Assembly (NCBI GenBank): GCA_020086605.1
Contig: JACBWW010000004.1
Coordinates: 32,914,030 to 32,978,029, forward strand
DNA from: Lanius collurio
Lineage: Eukaryota; Chordata; Aves; Passeriformes; Laniidae
Direction: 5' to 3'
DNA length: 64,000 nt
Below, one piece after another: positions 1-63,100 of the stretch. A model generated the notes under the pieces. It saw only the letters and a program-made list of their open reading frames with translations, did not search any database and was not told the origin of the DNA. The translations under genes were made by a program, and so were the position numbers. Position 1 is the stretch's first letter; the number at the start of each line of letters is the position of its first letter.

Positions 1-547
1 AAAGTGAGGATGGCAAAGAAAGTGGAATGGTGGCTTTATGCCATCTTTGCATTTTCACTGTATTGTAGCCATCTCAGGTTAGCAAAAACATGTTGCCAGG
101 AGGTCAAGCAAGAGCCAAACTTGCAGAAACTAATGCAGGTAGAAGTGGTAGAATAGCAGGACAAACTACAAATGGGGTAGGGAAGCACCTGCAAACCACA
201 CATCACAAAATGCCCCTACTGTTATCCTGGCTTTTCTCACTGCTGCTTTTCTGAGATCACAAACAAACAAAGAGGACTAAAATGATGTAACTGTCACAAA
301 CTTAACAGAAAACTACTTTCCTGCAAATCAGAAAATGTGTATTGAATTCACTGCTACACAGGTCTACTCCTCAGAAAACTCTTTTCTGAGTCATTTTAGA
401 TGGAAGACACTTTGTAAGTGCTAAGTATCATTGTTGGGCCAGACCCACACCCTTTTATTAGGTAAAGGCTCAAGAGTGTTTTGCATAAATAATAACTCAG
501 TACAGGGACTTGAGATTGTTAAATTAATTCCCATTTACTCTTATTAG
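1..547 (+). other. INO80: INO80 intron, 3' part only
   Basis: This is the end of the intron before the first visible INO80 exon. It closes with a pyrimidine-rich tract and TTATTAG at 541-547. The N-terminal coding sequence expected just upstream (ending in a KWLK-like motif in human) is not present, so that exon lies outside the window. I see no gene, RNA or repeat here. Confidence 0.8.
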
Positions 548-51741
<51,194 letters not shown>

Positions 51742-53550
51742 TAATTTTGAACCCCCAAAGCTTGTCTGAACTGCATTGGCTTTCAGAGTAGACCACCCTG
51801 CCAGTTGAAGGCATGCTAACAAATGCCTTGTTGCTGTCCAGCACGTGTGTGGAAAGAAAATCAAAGCACAATGGGAGTGGGTGGTTGATATGAGCACTTT
51901 GATTATGTGTATTCCAAAAAACTATCTTTGCAGACACTGCAAGAAGGAGGGAAGGTAGTCTGGGGTAATTGGGAGAGTGTCAGCATGTGTTTTATTAACA
52001 CATCTGACAAAGATTCCCAAGAAAGCATCCAGCTACTCCATGCAATATCCTGCAGCTGTGTGTGCTTGAAGTCACACCAATGTACTTCCTCTCTTGTTGC
52101 CTGAGATGGAGCCCAGCATTAATTTTTGTCCTTTGAAATCAGTATATGAACCCCAGTAGTATCCTGTAGAGTCACAAGACATTTCCGTACTGGCAGCTGG
52201 TCAGTAAACGTGCAGGAGTAATTGGGGGCTATGCTGAAGATGATGTGTGATCAGAAAAAATCTTGGGTTCTTCTGGTGTGGGTCTCCAGGTTTCTTAAAG
52301 ACTTGAAATTCAAAGGAAGGTGTCTCAGGTGGTTTCCAGGGAGCAGACTCTTTTCAGCACCATTTGTCTGGAAGATGTTCGGAGCTGCAGAATACAGGGA
52401 GGAGTGCTGTCAGGCCTCGTGAGAGCAGCAGCACAGCCTCTGCTTCACACAGTGGAAGAAACCACAGACCAGTAATTGGTTTGCATTTCAAAATTCTCAT
52501 CAGCATGAACACTCACTGTGTTCAGAATGATTTCTCTCATTTTTGAGGTGTGCAAAACTCTTAAAAGCTTAGAAACAAAATAATGCTCTATTTGTGCAAA
52601 TCTCTAGAAGGAGGAAAACTCAAGTGCTGAGGAGGAGTTTGTGCTGCTCCTCTCACTGTGCCATAGCAGAGCGTGGATCTGCAGCTTGCATTGCTGTGAG
52701 AGGAGCAATGAAAAACAATCCTGAGAGAGAGGGAACTGTGCCATTCCCCCTTCCAGCCAAATCCTGGGAAAAAAAATTGTCTCATATCCCAGCCATCCCA
52801 TTGACTGTTCTTGCAGTGTGTTTTCCCTTCATCTTTGTGATCATCACACATACTGGCGTGGTTGAGTTCACTGCAGTGTGTGGGCAGTAGCCGTGTCCCA
52901 TAAGGCTCATAGAAGGCAGTGCTGCCAGCCCCTCCATGTTCTTGTTCCCTGGTTGCTCCTTCCCCGTTCTTGATGCACAAACCCCGCCCGTAGCCCCTTG
53001 CTTTGCTGTAAGCGTTGTCTGCATTGCACTGAGATTTAGGTGCGGGACAGTTGTTCTGTCTCACACTTTGAATTAAGAGGCTGTTCTGCCGGGGCACTTT
53101 CATCCCTTGAGAGAAGCAAGTTGAGTTGCAGGTCTGGGCTGTGACAGTGGAAGATGATTTCTTTTTTTATTATTTTAATTTTTTTCTGACCCCAAATCCT
53201 TTGCCTGGCGTCCTACAGTGTAGAGCAAGTGCTTCCTGTTGGTTCTGCCTCTAATTTGCACACCTGAAAATAGCAGAACTGAGCTTAGATTGATTTTTGA
53301 ACAGATTTGCAGGGGATAATTGAGGGGGAGGTGATGTTTAATTAACTCATGAAGACTTCCCCCTTCCCCTTCTATTCACATGTATATATGATATTTAGAG
53401 GGAATCAGACAAATGCCAAGCCTTTTTTTCTCTTTGAATGTGCTGTCTATTTTTGTAACTGAACTTGTACATATGTATAAAGAGAGACACATCTTTCTTT
53501 TACTAACTGGAGGAGAAAATCTTAAATAAAATGGAGTGAGATAATTTTAT
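51742..53550 (+). other. INO80: INO80 3' UTR
   Basis: About 1.8 kb from the stop codon to the likely cleavage site after the AATAAA at 53525. The end was chosen from that signal and the GT-rich stretch after it; there is no transcript evidence. It contains a perfect 12-bp inverted repeat (52645-52656 with 52696-52707) and a 171-codon antisense open frame (52588-53103), both discussed under findings. Confidence 0.8.
53525..53530 (+). terminator. INO80: Poly(A) signal AATAAA for INO80
   Basis: A canonical AATAAA about 1.78 kb after the stop codon. The sequence from 53558 (TGTCTTTGTGGTTTTTA) is the kind of T/GT-rich downstream element expected just after cleavage. This is the best-supported end of the transcript. 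Confidence 0.75.
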
Positions 53551-56500
53551 GTAAATCAGTGTCTTTGTGGTTTTTATGCATGTAGCTGTATGAATGAGAG
53601 GATTAGGGAAGAGAGCATGGAGGGGTGTGCATCTGGAAGTGCTTCTGGAGACAAACGCTGCTCAGGGTAAAGCTCTAGAGTGTCTGTGCTCTGCCAAGTA
53701 TCATGTTTGTAACCTTCTTCAGTTACAACTGTACCCTTATCCCATGTTTGTATTCGCTGATTATCTCATAATCTATTTTGGAGTAAGTGTGCAACAGGTC
53801 ACAAGGAAACAGAAGCAACTATAATATGTGTAATTACACAGTACCTGAACTTTGGTGGTTCAATTCAATAGTTGATTGTTTTGAGACATCATTCTCTACA
53901 GTTACTTCTTTTTTTTTCCTTTTTTTTTTCTTTTCAGTGGAAGTTAAAAGGACTTTTTTATGTACAGTCTTGATCTCCAAACTGCTAGAGAGTTACATTA
54001 ATTTATAATCCAAAGTGGAGAGAAAAAAACAAAATTGTAATTTGAAAAGCTTTCAAAAATGTAATATGTACTGTATGTGCTATATTTTTGGAATATTAAA
54101 TTGTTGATATTTTAAACACAGATAAATATAAAAATAAAAAATGTGTATTTAAGAGTATAAATATATTTAGAATATATTTATAAAATAAATTATAGAATTT
54201 ATTTAACATAAGATGAAAATAAAAAATATTTTAAATCATTTAATCCTCAAGAGAAACACCAAATAACATCACAAGTTGTGGCAAAAGCAGTGGTATCCCA
54301 TTTGCTTGCACATTTTGTGTCAGGCCAAGAAGTTCAGGAAGATCTAACAGTTCTAAAATAAATGCACTGCTAGATCATATTGAGTTCAATTTCTCTAAGA
54401 CATTAAATTTCAACATACATTTCTTGGTATTATGTATCACAGGGGAACAGATTCTGTGATAGTAATCAAGGAATTGGGAAAAATTCTTGTGATGGCTGAC
54501 CTGGGCTAATTTCTTAGTTGGGGGAAGGAAGTAGTGCTATAAAGGCAAACACTGGGAAGTTTTTAAGAAGGTGGAGGTAGTTTTGTAATCCATGCCTGGG
54601 GAACACTTCTGTTGAAGTGAGCAAATGGGTGTGCACAGTGGAGCTTTGTTCTTTAAAATTTCTGAGCATCTCTGAGCATCTTTTCACTCTGACTGTGTTA
54701 CGCACTTACGTGGATTAATGGCAGAGGAAGTCACTTTACTCCAATAGATCAAGGTATCTGGTAGAGGTAGAAACAACAAATGAACTGAGTTTGTGTTTTA
54801 AACTGGAATGGTGAAATAGCTGTCAGTATGGTTTGGGGATGTTGGGAGTGCTGTATATTCATCATGCTAGTTGACTGTAGCATTTTACTCACTGATTGCT
54901 ACAGAACTGTTAAATACAGTTCACTGATCAATGCTACTATTGAAGACATTTAAAGGTGATAATTTTCTTAGGTCCTGAGAAGTTAGGACTTAAATTAAAA
55001 GTGCTGTTGTGTCCCAGCCTCACACGCAATTTGTAGTTTAGCCTACAAGTGTTGTCTAGTTCAGAAGGGTCTCCAGAACACCCTTTGTCCCCTAGCCTGC
55101 ATTCTCTCTTTTCTATTATGGCTCAAGTCTGCTGTCCTTTCCATTAGCCAGCCTCTAAATTTCCTTTCTTTATTCTGCAGAGAGATAAACAGCTTACTGC
55201 AGGATGGTGTCAACCTGGAACTGCTTTAATTCTTCAGGATATTATTGCTGCACTGTCCGGATGTAGTGTTATTTCTGTGCCTTCTCCCCTCTCTGTCGCA
55301 TGCTTTCCTCACCAGTGTCCCTGCTCTTCACTGTCCTGTGTTCCATTTGTAGAAAGCTGCCTGTCTGCCTAGAGCTGTATCTTGCTTTATTTCCATATCC
55401 CCCAAGTATTTGCTTTAGCAGCATTTCCCAGTGGGGGAGGCACGCAAAGCTCAGTGGGAAAAGCTCCGTGCAGCTGGAACAGGGATCTGCACTTCTTTGA
55501 TGGTAGCTCAGGAGCAGCCCAGTTGCAGCTGAGAGGAGGAAGAGCACAATTGATAAAATCACTTTGGGGCAGGATGTGGTTCAGTGTAATTTGGGAAGTG
55601 CTGCCCTGTGACCACTGTACTGCCTGTCCTGTCCTGGTCTCCTCACTGGAGCAAGCTGGCCTGCTTCTGCTCCCAGAAAGACTTACAGCCTCTTCAGCTT
55701 CTCACTTCTGCCTCCATCTTTCTTTTTTTGTTGACTCTCTAGTCTGCAACACCCACTATAACTCTCAGGGGGCCTTACAGGCATGTCTTGTGTTCCCCTT
55801 CCTGCTCAAGGAGGGACAGTGGCGCACACCCTGCTGTCCTTCAGAAATTTCTGTTGGAGTGGCCAGAAGACAATTTGTAGCTCACTACCCAAAGGGATGC
55901 TCCTTGCATGTGAAGTATAACTGAGACATACGTACTAAAATAAAGGTGATCATATCTTATACCCCTAGAATTGTGAAGGATTTATTTTTTATTGGCAACC
56001 TGCACCAGTTGCATAGCAGTGAATGAGAGGGGAAGGGATGATTCAGCCTTTCTCTCAAGAGCATCTATTAGGACAATACAGATGGCCCAGCTCTCAGATT
56101 CAACCAGCAGATCTGTAGAGTAAACAAGTTGTTCTTGTAGCACTCATATTAGCATGTGCTCGTCTGAAAAGCATCCAGCAAATGCCTCTTGAAATGGAGG
56201 AATGCATGATAAGATGAGTTGGGTTTCCTCCAGCTTCAGGCTCCTCTTCACTCATGCCTACTTCCTCAGAAGAGTGAAGTCACTCCGAAGTTAATGGGCC
56301 TTCCAGGCATTTTGTACCATACTCTCTCTATAGAATGTTCTTTTAGGGGCATATGAGGGAATTCTTTTGCATACTAAGCATGAGGAAGTGTTTCAGTACT
56401 CAGGTATGAAACAATGACTCCTTCCTTCCTCAGCTGATGAACATCACTAATAGAATGAGGTAGGGGAAGAAACACTGAAACACCACTTTTCTGTCTTCTT

Positions 56501-58117
56501 GAGTTTCCCGTGGACTGTCTTCCTTCTTTGTCAGTATTGCTGGTTCTGTTAGGTCTGCTGTACTTCACAGGAGACTGTGTCAGCTTCTAAACATCTAAGG
56601 ACTACAGTATTGCTTGTCATGTCTGTGACTTTTTTTGCAAGCACTTGTTTTTTTCCTCCCTGTCCTCAACCTTACCCAACTCTTAAGACCCCAGTGTTGT
56701 CTTCAGTGCTTTTGGTTGGCAGGGGAAATGCTTCTGTCAGAAGCGTTGATTTTTAAATGCAGGACCCTTATGCCTTGCACCTCTGTTGTGGGGACTGTGA
56801 ATTAAGATGAAACTAAGTATACAAGAAAAACTCTTACTGTTGCTTAGAGATTATAATTTATTCGGAAATTTACTACTGGTGTGGATTGTCTCATAAAACT
56901 GTATTTTGGACTATTTTTAAAATTTATTTATATTTTCTTATTCCTAGCAAGAAAATAGCAGCTTTCTTCTCAAGATGTATTTAAGAAATGCTCTCTTATT
57001 AGGTGAAGCAAATCCTGTTAATCTCACCTCTCATCTATTCCTGTAGTTCCTCTGATGTATCCCTACATCTTAACTTCCCAGCTGGGTCTTCCTCTAGGAA
57101 GAAATACGTCACAGGTGGGATCCCTCCCTCCATACCATGGTAAGGTGTCCTGTCTTTCAGGTGACTGTCCTTCAGGTTTCTTTTCAAGTGTGCTGTTACA
57201 GTTTCCCTTGATGTTACACTAGAGTTCAAATGCATAAATTCTCATTTTTATTCAGTTTAGTGAGTACATTTTAGAGTTTTGCAGCTGCTGCGTAGACAAG
57301 TGGTTTTATGCTCATTCTTCCACAATATTCTGAAGAACTCCCCTCCGAGATGGGCTCTTTGCTGAGAAAGAGCATCCATGTTCGCTGGGAGCAACTATTC
57401 TCTAATTCACAGCCTTCTGTAATTCAAGTAACTTTTATCCATAGACAAATCAAAACTTGTATCACACTTGGTCTAAACCCATCTGAGTTCCTCACAGAAG
57501 TGCTTCCCAAGCAGTCACCTTTGGCAGCCCTTGCCCTCCCTACAGTCAGTGGGAAGCAGCAGCGCTGAGTGCCTGTCTATATTTCACTCAGCCTATGGAA
57601 GGCTGATGGGGTTTTTTTTAAGAATGGGAGAGTCAGCAAATTTCACACGTAGTTGGCTGAACGTTGCTTTGGGTTTTTTTAAACTGCATTAAGCTTTTGG
57701 CGTGTGACTGCAATTAGGTACGTGCTGATCAGTGGAGCGTGCTGCTGCACAGTAAATGCAATGGCACGTGGCCTGACACACCCTGGAGTGACACTTCATT
57801 GTCTGTGACAAAGCTCCCAGGTTTTCCTTTGCAAGCAGAGGAAACAGAAGAGATGTTCAGGCTATATGAATCTAGAGAGAATTTTGAAAACTAACAGCCA
57901 AAAACCTGTTTTGAGGACTTACTCCATGCATCTGGTGGGTGCTAACAGGAAGGCCCTTCTGGGTCTTGTTTTTCTTGCTGCTCCTGCTCTTTCCATAGAG
58001 TTCATGTGAACACTTTTTTGAACAATGTCTGCATTGCTGCAGACCTCTCTTTTCTTGCCATTTAGACTAGATTTTTCTTTGATTTAGTCTTATTTACAGT
58101 CACAGTACTAAGGTATT
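53551..58117. other. Intergenic sequence after INO80
   Basis: No recognisable gene on either strand. It includes the AT-rich tract at 54100-54240, a 180-codon + strand open frame at 55382-55924 with AATAAA 14 bases after its stop, and two overlapping AATAAA signals on the minus strand at 55981-55993. I saw no motif of CHAC1, the gene that neighbours INO80 at its 3' side in human. Confidence 0.6.
54133..54223 (+). terminator. Possible distal poly(A) signals in an AT-rich tract
   Basis: AATAAA occurs at 54133-54138, 54184-54189 and 54218-54223 inside a very AT-rich stretch (about 54100-54240). They could end a longer INO80 3' UTR. In sequence this AT-rich they are also expected by chance, so this is a weak call. 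Confidence 0.35.
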
Positions 58118-58199
58118 TCATAGAACTATAGAATGGTTTTGGTTGGAAGGGACCTTAAAGACCATCTAGTTCCAAACCCCCTGCCATGGGCAGGGACAC
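58118..58199 (-). mobile_element. CR1 LINE 3' end, 5'-truncated
   Basis: The sequence starts TCATAGAACTATAGAATGG and continues GGTTGGAAGGGACCTTAAAG, ACCATCTAGTTCCAA and CCATGGGCAGGGACAC. This is the reverse complement of the avian CR1 3' end, so the element is on the minus strand. Only about 82 bp remain, followed by a 13-base T run at the 5' break. It is a dead, truncated copy and the strongest sign that the genome is avian. Confidence 0.93.
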
Positions 58200-59990
58200 T
58201 TTTTTTTTTTTTGAAGTGAATGCTCTAAAGGTGCATAATGGGACATTCCAGTCTCTGGATTTCAAGGGCTCCTGACACAGTAATTCAGCTTCATGATGTC
58301 TGTTTGTCCAGATGACTGCAGTCTTTCATCATTCTCTGCATGTTCAGAGTTTGAAAAAAATTACTGTAACTAACTTGCAGTTGTAATTTTACTGAGATAT
58401 TTTTTAATCTGGTTAGCACAAAAAAAAATTCTTCCTGGTGTTTTAGTACTTTGACACTCAGATCAATTCCAATTAACTAATTGAAAACTTACTGACATTG
58501 TGATGCTGAATCTGTAATGCACAAGGAGGTTTTTAAACAGTGTTGACTTGGGACTGGAGGTCCTGATGATTCCTTTTGTGGGCTGCTGTGAATTGCTTTA
58601 TATGGTTTTGAAACACACAGTCATAAGTTTCTCATCTCCCTTGGCTTTGATAACTTGCTGTTAGCATATGCAGTCAGGGGTATATATTATAATTAATGTA
58701 ATTCAGTTTCACTGCTGTCCTTTGTATCATTGTGTCTGTCTGGAATCAAGTAACTAAATATTAAGAGTGAGAACTGGTTTGGTAGAATATTCACAGACAG
58801 ATTAGAGACGCCCAGCTCTGCCTTGCAGTGATATAATTGATAGCATATGAGAAAAGTAATATTTAAAATTTTAATTTAAACCAAATCTCATGATTGAGAT
58901 GCTACAGGAATGAACACAAGTGTGAAATTTGGAACAGTCAGCACCTAAAAAAGCTTGAGAGACAGCAAGAAATTTGAGTGATGCCTATAAAGTAAAGACA
59001 CCCCAAACTATATAAAAATATTTCTCTCCTGAGCTTAATTTTTAGTTGCTTTGGTATGTGAAAATTTAAGAATACTGAGAGCAGATCACTAAACTTGCAA
59101 CCATACAGATCCTCACTGAACAGCAGCAAACCTAAGAGTATCCATGAAAATATGAGATGGCTCTCTTGCATGTTTGCATCAGGATGTAGTGCTGATTACA
59201 TGAGCACACATTATCTTTTTTCCAGCATGGTATCACTGAACACCCAATGTACAGTTCTGAGTACTCTGAAAAACATCATCCCTCAGTATTTCACAATGTG
59301 CTTTGAAAGTCATTGTACGCTTTTGAAATCATATTTCTGATGTCTCAGCTCCCCATCTGTACAATAGAAATTATACCTCTTCACAAAGATCTCAGGAAGA
59401 GGAATTTGAGCTTACCAAGGTGCCACAGTGATGTGCAGGTGTTGCTATAGTGATTTGCCAGAGAAAAAGAGGGGAACAGTTGCCCTGCATTTGTGTGCAT
59501 AAAGGCATAAACAAATACAGGACCATGCAAGAGAAAAAGGAATTGAACTGCTGCTCATTTTTAACATCCTCCCATCAAATTAAATGAGGCAGCAATCCTC
59601 TGGGGAAAAAGAACAGTGGATATTTATTCTGAATGAGGCTAGTCCCACAGTTACTTTTTTTCCCTTGGTCCTGAACTCATGTGACCCTCAAATTATAGGA
59701 TGTATTCCCAAGAATAGATACATATATATGTAGTTTAGAGACAGAAATGCTGCCAGAATCAACTCTGCTGTGCAGCAACAAGAGACACTTTCATCTGGCT
59801 CCTGCCTGACATGTCCAGAGGTAATTGAGTCTCTTAACAGTCGCTGTCAAAGGAAAGATGAAAAGCAGCATCTATCATAGCTGTGGGGAGCTGGGCACTC
59901 CTGCACTTTTCCCTCTCTAAAAATGGGATTGTGTTTTTGTGGAGAGAAACAACTTGAAGTAAAACACACTCCTATAAAGCAGACCAAAGA

Positions 59991-60034
59991 ATGAATGTAT
60001 GTATAATCTAAAATGAATTTATGTATAATCTAAG
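59991..60034. repeat. Two-copy 22-bp tandem duplication
   Basis: The two units, starting at 59991 and 60013, share ATGAAT, TATGTATAATCTAA and differ at two positions. A recent local duplication with no evident function. Confidence 0.85.
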
Positions 60035-60131
60035 AACCTGCGAGCTGCTTGAAATATACTTTTGGCTCAATTTTACTTAAAGAAATGAGTACTTCACTGG
60101 AAAACAAGAATAAACGAGAGATTTCAGCCCA

Positions 60132-60139
60132 TGACGTCA
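60132..60139. promoter_or_regulatory. Perfect CRE palindrome TGACGTCA
   Basis: An exact CREB/ATF consensus site in a locally GC-rich patch of an otherwise AT-rich region. The motif is visible directly; whether it is bound is unknown. A single 8-bp match is expected about once in a 64-kb window, and less often in AT-rich, CpG-poor DNA. Confidence 0.4.
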
Positions 60140-63100
60140 GTAGAAGCACCGAGCACAGAGCTGCTGACCCCAGCTGTCTGTAACAGGATCTCCCACTGTG
60201 CAGCTCCAGCACATCCAACAGCGTGTCAGCTGCAGTCCTGGGAGGTCACTTGCGGCACTGGCTGGTGCTGTGACACCTGGAGGAACCTGCCAGCGCTGCC
60301 CCGGCGTGAGGTGCCCGCGGGGTGGGCAGAGGTGGGCAGCCCTGCCTTCCCTTGCCTCCCCAGGGCCAGGGCAGCATGACTGGCTGGGGCAGGTAAGCAG
60401 TTACCCTGCTCCCTCCCTGCTGCCTCCCTCCCATGGCATCACGCGCTTCCTCAGTGCGGACTCGGAGTTCGGAAAGCCGGTGCACTGTCTAGACAAGGAT
60501 GGGATAAAAAGCTGCTTCTAGAAGTCTCTTTTCTAAATGCTTTCAAATGTCACATATGCTTTGTGTAGGCAGTTTAATATCAGCAAGCTGGCTGTGGTTG
60601 CCCCCCAGGCAGTTCATTTGTAGATGAGGTTATAATTGCTGTAAGTGGTCTGGGGGTGCATCTGAGAAATGACTTCCATATTGTCTGTGGTGCTGGGGTC
60701 TCTCAGTCCACAGCCTCAGTTTAAGGCAAAGCAGAGAGCTGAGGCCAGAAAGTAATGAAACCCAGTGCCCATGCTATCCTGGACCATTCCACAGCCTCCC
60801 TTCACCCAAGAATGAGGGTGTGTGGGGTGGGTGTGGTGCTGTGCAAGTGAGCACATCGCGTCATGTGTGTGCAGGTGCCAGTGAAGGCCCCAGTCTGCAG
60901 AGATGTGCGGCTGGAAGTGCCTGCACGGCTTTGTGCAGAGCATGGGCGGGGTGCCCAGCACGCCAGAGCTCTCTGCTTGTGCGGCACAGGTGAGCTGCGC
61001 GTGCCCAGCATGTGCCCACCCAGCTCAGGTGCAGGTGCATCATGTTTCTGAAGGTCAGGCTTGCTAACCAGCCCAGGTAGATGAAACCTCTCCAAGAGTC
61101 ATCCTCTGACTTGCCTTTCTGTGAGTGAAACACAGAGATTTCCAGGTGCCTCAATAGCTGATACCTACTTGTGGACAAAGCAGCACTCTGGGGCTTACTC
61201 CTGGTCTGTGAGCCAGCAGGACTTGGGTAGTGGGATAAAAACTTCCCCTTTCCTTTGGTGACAGGAGTTTTAAGTGCCAGTAGCTATCAAGTGTCTCTTC
61301 AGTTATCAGGCTTAGGCCAAATTGATCCCTGGTGGTTTTAATTGAAGCTTCATGGAAATGAGTCCTTTTAAAACAGTGAGGTGAGGGAGGCAAAAAGCAG
61401 CATAAACAGGAGGACATAAGAGAGAAGTCTTTGTTCTCATGTTCCCAGAGCAGCCCAGCGTGGTCTGGGAACAGTGTGGTGTCCCCAGCTAGGAAAACAG
61501 CACCTCTGTCTTTGAACTTCCCTGACCTTTTACGTTATTTCAGTCTCATTCTCTAGAGTTCAAGGTACTGGCTGTGCTTCAGGAATTTGCAAGCATAAAC
61601 ACTCACCAGTGTGGCTGGCACTACGATGAGATGAAAAGGGAGTTGAGAAAGGATAAAACACATCCAAAAGCCAAACAAAAAGTGTACAGGGTTTGTAAAC
61701 AAAGCATGTAGAGCTTCCCCAATGCTGCCCAGAATGCCCACTTCCTTCCACCCTCCCTCCCCTCCAGGGCTCAAGACTCCTTCAAAGCCACAAGGGGCTT
61801 CTCTCATAATTTTAATCGAGCATATAAATCAGGGGGTTTTCACCTAAGCCAAGGCAGCTAGTTAGTAGGAAATTCCTAAGTCCTTTGAGCAGCAGCTAGT
61901 TTTGCTGCAAGTGTAGTTTTTCCACAGCCTGACTGTGATTCAATTTTGTTAATCCCTTCCTGTTCCTCCCATGCACAGGGACTGATTCTGTACTGAGCTG
62001 GGCTGAGTGCTGGTGGCGCATCACTGCTCAATCATGCATTGGGGCTGCACCTTTTTATGTTGCATTGGTCCTTGAGTTCTAAAAAACACTCTTTGAATTT
62101 GGTGTTCATGAATCTGTGCCCTGTCATGAAAACTGGCGACACCAAAGTGAGAAAGAAGTCTGACTTGGGGAACATCTCTCATCCAAATTCTGCTCATTTT
62201 TTTTCCCTTCTGCCATTGGGCTGAAATTACTGCACTGAATGTGGTAATACCTGATTTAAATTTTCAGCCCTAGAATGACTACCAGGTTTTGGGACATGTT
62301 AGCAGTGCTCCCATTCTGGCACTGAACTATCTGGAATGTTTTACTTGGAGAAGTGTCAAAGCACACAGGTGACGTGTCTGGATACTTCAGCAAAGTCTGT
62401 CTCCCTTGTCCTGGTACAGCTGTACATCCAGTAGACCCTCTTTCTTTCCCTAGCTTTCTTTTTCCTCCAAGCTTTCCTGCTAGTAGGAGCAGAAGAACAG
62501 GCTGTTACCAAGCCAGATGTGGTTTCTGGACATCTCCACCCCGTGTTCAGTGTACACAAAGTGCCTCTGCTGCAAGGGGAGTGCAGCACAGCCTCTGCAG
62601 GCTCCAGCAACCAGTTCACAGAGCACCGGCTGCAGGGGCCGATCTGGAGTGGTAATAAGCGTTCTTTGGGGTGGTGTTATTTTGCTATTCCTCTGCCTAC
62701 AGAAACATCTGTTGGTAATTAAATCCACATTTCAGCCTGTCTCTTGAGCAGCAAGCAGACACATATGGAATAACATGTGCTACATACAACCAGCTGCAGT
62801 TCCTGTAACAGATGCTAGGTCCAGCATGTGCCATTCCCTGTGACTTGCAGGCCACCTGCAAGACTCTCCCTGCCACACATAGCAGTGCCCCAGGGACCCT
62901 CTCAAGCCTGGGGGCATACATGCAGAGTGGCACCTCCCCCCTTAAGCTCCTCCTGGGACTGAGATCCTGGGCTGACTCCTCAACAGCTTCCAAAGTTTAT
63001 GCTGGCCCCACTCTTGGGATGCTCAAAGGTAGGCTTGACCAAGCCATTGGCTGCTTTTTCACCTGTTTGAGGAAAGCTGGTCTGTTCCTTCTCCTCTCCT

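Noticed and set aside
60816..60840. G-rich GGGTGTGTGGGGTGGG run as a G-quadruplex
   Set aside because: Only three runs of three or more G lie close together, so it does not meet the usual four-run rule.
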